NCBI RefSeq assembly: GCF_000935125.1
Contig: NZ_JRKI01000061.1
Location: forward strand, 124,001-188,000
Direction: 5' to 3'
Origin: Streptomyces natalensis ATCC 27448
Lineage (GTDB): Bacteria; Actinomycetota; Actinomycetes; Streptomycetales; Streptomycetaceae
Length of the DNA stretch: 64,000 nucleotides
In this document: one piece after another, positions 61,963-64,000 of the stretch
How positions within the stretch are numbered: position 1 is the stretch's first letter
How the letters are laid out: each line of letters begins with the position of its first letter
The notes under the pieces: generated by a model
Told to the model about the DNA's origin: nothing
Database searches by the model: none
What the model saw: the letters and a program-made list of their open reading frames with translations, nothing else
Program-made: the position numbers and the translations under genes

Positions 61963-62568
61963 ATGGCTCTGTTCACCCGCACCAAGCGCACCGCCGCCCC
62001 CGTCGCCGCCCCCGCAGCGGATCCCGCGCTCGCCGCGCTGACCGGCGACTACACCATCGACCCGGCCCACAGCGGCATCGGCTTCGCGGTCCGGCACGCC
62101 ATGGTCACCAACGTCCGCGGCGCCTTCGGCAGCTACGAGGGGACCCTCGCCCTCGACGGCACCGACCCGGCCCGCTCCACTGCCGCCCTCGACATCCGGA
62201 CCGCCAGCATCGACACCGGTATCGCCGACCGCGACGGGCATCTGCGCAGCGCCGACTTCTTCGACGCCGAGACCTTCCCGCTGATGACCTTCCGCAGCAC
62301 CGCCGCCGAGCAGGTCGCCGCCGACGGCTACCGCCTCACCGGCGATCTGACGATCAGGGACGTCACCGCGCCGGTCACCCTGGACCTGGAGTTCAACGGC
62401 TCGGCCACCGACGTCTACGGCGCCGAGCGGGTCGGTTTCACGGGGCACGCCGAAATTCTGCGCTCGCGCTGGGGCCTGACCTGGAACGCCGCGCTGGAGA
62501 CCGGCGGGGTGATGGTCAGCGACAAGGTGAAGCTGACCTTCGACATCTCCGCGGTGAAGGCGGCCTGA
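61963..62568 (+). CDS. YceI family protein
   Basis: 201 residues. YceI lipocalin-like barrel: GDYTIDPAHSGIGFAVRHAM, FGSYEGTLALDG, IADRDGHLRSADFFDAETFP, LTIRDVTAPVTLDLEFNG. Binds polyisoprenoid-like ligands in family members. No signal peptide, so cytoplasmic. ATG with GAGGAGGAG upstream. Confidence 0.93.
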   Translation: MALFTRTKRTAAPVAAPAADPALAALTGDYTIDPAHSGIGFAVRHAMVTNVRGAFGSYEGTLALDGTDPARSTAALDIRTASIDTGIADRDGHLRSADFFDAETFPLMTFRSTAAEQVAADGYRLTGDLTIRDVTAPVTLDLEFNGSATDVYGAERVGFTGHAEILRSRWGLTWNAALETGGVMVSDKVKLTFDISAVKAA

Positions 62569-62609
62569 CGGCCTGCCCTTCGGTACGACTGCCTGCTTCG
62601 GTACGGACG

Positions 62610-62646
62610 GGGCCCCGGCACGCACAGACCGTGCGCGCCGGGGCCC
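62610..62646. terminator. Hairpin between convergent YceI gene and citramalate synthase
   Basis: GGGCCCCGGC (62610-62619) / GCCGGGGCCC (62637-62646), 10 bp perfect, with an inner GCAC/GTGC extension. Confidence 0.75.
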
Positions 62647-62674
62647 TCGTATGTCCGTCCTCCGTGGGTCCGTT

Positions 62675-64000
62675 CTACTCCTGCGGCTCCACCCCGGCCC
62701 GCAGCAGCCCGTAGGCGTACGCATCGTCCAGCGCCTGCCACGAGGCGGCGATGACGTTCTCCGCGACGCCGACCGTCGACCACTCCCCCTGGCCGTCGCT
62801 GGTGGAGACCAGGACGCGGGTGATGGACTCGGTGCCCTGGGCGCCCTCCAGGATGCGGACCTTGTAGTCCACCAGTTCCAGATGGGCGAGCTGCGGATAG
62901 ATGCGCTCCAGGCCCACCCGCAGCGCCCGGTCCAGCGCGTTGACCGGGCCGTTGCCCTCGGCGGTGGCGACGATCCGCTCGCCCTTCGCCCACAGCTTCA
63001 CGGTCGCCTCGTTGGCGTGCGTCCCGTCGGGGCGGTCCTCGACGATCGCGCGCCAGGACTCGACGGTGAAGTAGCGCAGCGCGCTGCCCCGCACCTCCTC
63101 GCGCAGCAGCAGCTCGAAGGAGGCGTCGGCGGCCTCGTAGGTGTAGCCCGCCAGCTCCCGTTCCTTGACCCGCTCCACGACCCGGCCGACCAGCGCGCGG
63201 TCGTCGCCCAGGTCGATGCCGAGTTCCTTGCCCTTGAGCTCGATGGAGGCCCGCCCGGCCATGTCGGAGACCAGCATCCGCATGGTGTTGCCGACCAGCG
63301 CCGGGTCGATGTGCTGGTAGAGGTCCGGGTCGACCTTGATCGCGGAGGCGTGCAGTCCGGCCTTGTGGGCGAAGGCCGAGACGCCGACGTAGGGCTGGTG
63401 GGTGGAGGGGGTGAGGTTGACGACCTCGGCGATGGCGTGCGAGATCCGGGTGGTCTCGGCGAGCTTGCCCTCGGGCAGCACCCGGCGCCCGTACTTCAGC
63501 TCCAGCGCGGCGACCACCGGGAAGAGGTTGGAGTTGCCGACCCGCTCGCCGTAGCCGTTGGCGGTGCACTGGACGTGGGTGGCGCCGGCGTCCACGGCGG
63601 CCAGGGTGTTGGCGACGGCGCAGCCGGTGTCGTCCTGGGCGTGGATGCCCAGCCGCGCACCGGTGTCGGCGAGGACGGTCCGGACGACGGCGGTGATCTG
63701 CGCCGGCAGCATCCCGCCGTTGGTGTCGCAGAGCACCACCACATCCGCACCGGCCTCGCTCGCGGTGCGTACGACCTGCTTGGCGTAGACCGGGTCCAGC
63801 GCATAGCCGTCGAAGAAGTGCTCACAGTCCAGGAAGACCCGGCGGCCCTGGTCGCGCAGATACGCGACGGTGTCGCGCACCATCGCGAGGTTCTCCTCGG
63901 GGGTGGTGCGCAGCGCCAGCTCCACATGCCCGACATGGGACTTGGCGACCAGCGTGACGACCGGCGCCTGCGACTCCAGGAGGGCGGCGACCTGCGGGTC
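62675..64000 (-). CDS. cimA: (R)-citramalate synthase / LeuA-type homologue (N-terminus beyond window)
   Basis: 442 residues visible; the gene continues past base 64000, where the frame is still open (DPQVAALLESQAPVVTLVAK). HMGL-type TIM barrel: FLDCEHFFDGYALD, VVLCDTNGGMLPAQI, GIHAQDDTGCAVANTLAAVD, HVQCTANGYGERVGNSNL; C-terminal regulatory domain VDYKVRILEG and RVLVSTSDGQGEWSTVGV. Most like the citramalate synthase / alternative 2-isopropylmalate synthase group, an entry to isoleucine synthesis. About 90 N-terminal residues are missing. Confidence 0.9.
   Translation of the reverse strand, partial: DPQVAALLESQAPVVTLVAKSHVGHVELALRTTPEENLAMVRDTVAYLRDQGRRVFLDCEHFFDGYALDPVYAKQVVRTASEAGADVVVLCDTNGGMLPAQITAVVRTVLADTGARLGIHAQDDTGCAVANTLAAVDAGATHVQCTANGYGERVGNSNLFPVVAALELKYGRRVLPEGKLAETTRISHAIAEVVNLTPSTHQPYVGVSAFAHKAGLHASAIKVDPDLYQHIDPALVGNTMRMLVSDMAGRASIELKGKELGIDLGDDRALVGRVVERVKERELAGYTYEAADASFELLLREEVRGSALRYFTVESWRAIVEDRPDGTHANEATVKLWAKGERIVATAEGNGPVNALDRALRVGLERIYPQLAHLELVDYKVRILEGAQGTESITRVLVSTSDGQGEWSTVGVAENVIAASWQALDDAYAYGLLRAGVEPQE

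Overview
The window is a high-GC chromosomal segment from a Streptomyces or very close relative. The evidence is the codon usage, an H1-tailed HU protein (HupS type), the differentiation regulator NsdA, two tandem conservons (CvnABCD), and a gene order that, from memory, runs parallel to the S. coelicolor core region from amtB/nsdA through glcP, smc, rnc, recG, ddlA, leuCD/ndgR and gltX to the cvn loci, accB and a citramalate synthase. Nearly everything is ordinary housekeeping DNA. The unusual features are insertions and repeats placed inside or next to core genes. No prophage, IS transposase, CRISPR array or biosynthetic gene cluster is visible.

Layout. 1-8900: truncated ammonium transporter with a GlnR-type box upstream, nsdA, a prim-pol-domain protein, ftsY, an NCS1 permease, a luciferase-like oxidoreductase and a doubtful small ORF. 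8943-16640: glucose permease (glcP-like) with a palindromic operator, then smc with a roughly 196-residue low-complexity insertion in its hinge, flanked on both sides by purine-skewed noncoding DNA, then a small coiled-coil protein and acylphosphatase. 16771-23300: a secreted CAP protein, mutM, rnc, rpmF, a DUF177 protein with a questionable start codon, a DivIVA-like coiled-coil protein with a Gln-rich tail, coaD and rsmD. 23492-28216: recG interrupted in its Walker A motif by an intein with class 3 signatures, then a DAK/FakA-type kinase. 28450-35743: rpmB, thiD, thiL, an Lrp-type stand-alone effector domain, a DUF3515 lipoprotein, ddl, gpsA-plsC and cofC/fbiD. 35837-40485: hupS, leuCD and ndgR with a shared operator, and a DUF4188 protein. 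40808-44701: a cluster of four tRNA-Glu and two tRNA-Gln genes next to a HAD phosphatase, gltX and a FAH-family hydrolase. 44785-56037: a small peptide with a repeated motif and two consecutive conservons. 56167-64000: a secreted DUF4360 protein, a 324-bp near-perfect palindromic element, accE-accB, a Tat-exported polysaccharide lyase, a YceI protein and the start-truncated citramalate synthase.

How the parts connect. gltX sits beside the tRNA-Glu and tRNA-Gln genes; in actinobacteria GluRS normally charges both tRNAs before amidation of Glu-tRNA(Gln). NdgR (IclR family) sits divergent from leuCD with a 29-bp inverted repeat between them. AccB and AccE form the carboxyltransferase and epsilon parts of an acyl-CoA carboxylase whose biotinylated alpha subunit is not in the window. 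Each conservon encodes a membrane sensor kinase-like protein (A), a roadblock protein (B), a DUF742 protein (C) and a Ras-like GTPase (D); the two D genes share a stretch of about 210 identical bases.

All functional calls rest on reading the translated sequence. No database search was run, and start sites were chosen by ribosome-binding site and family N-terminus.
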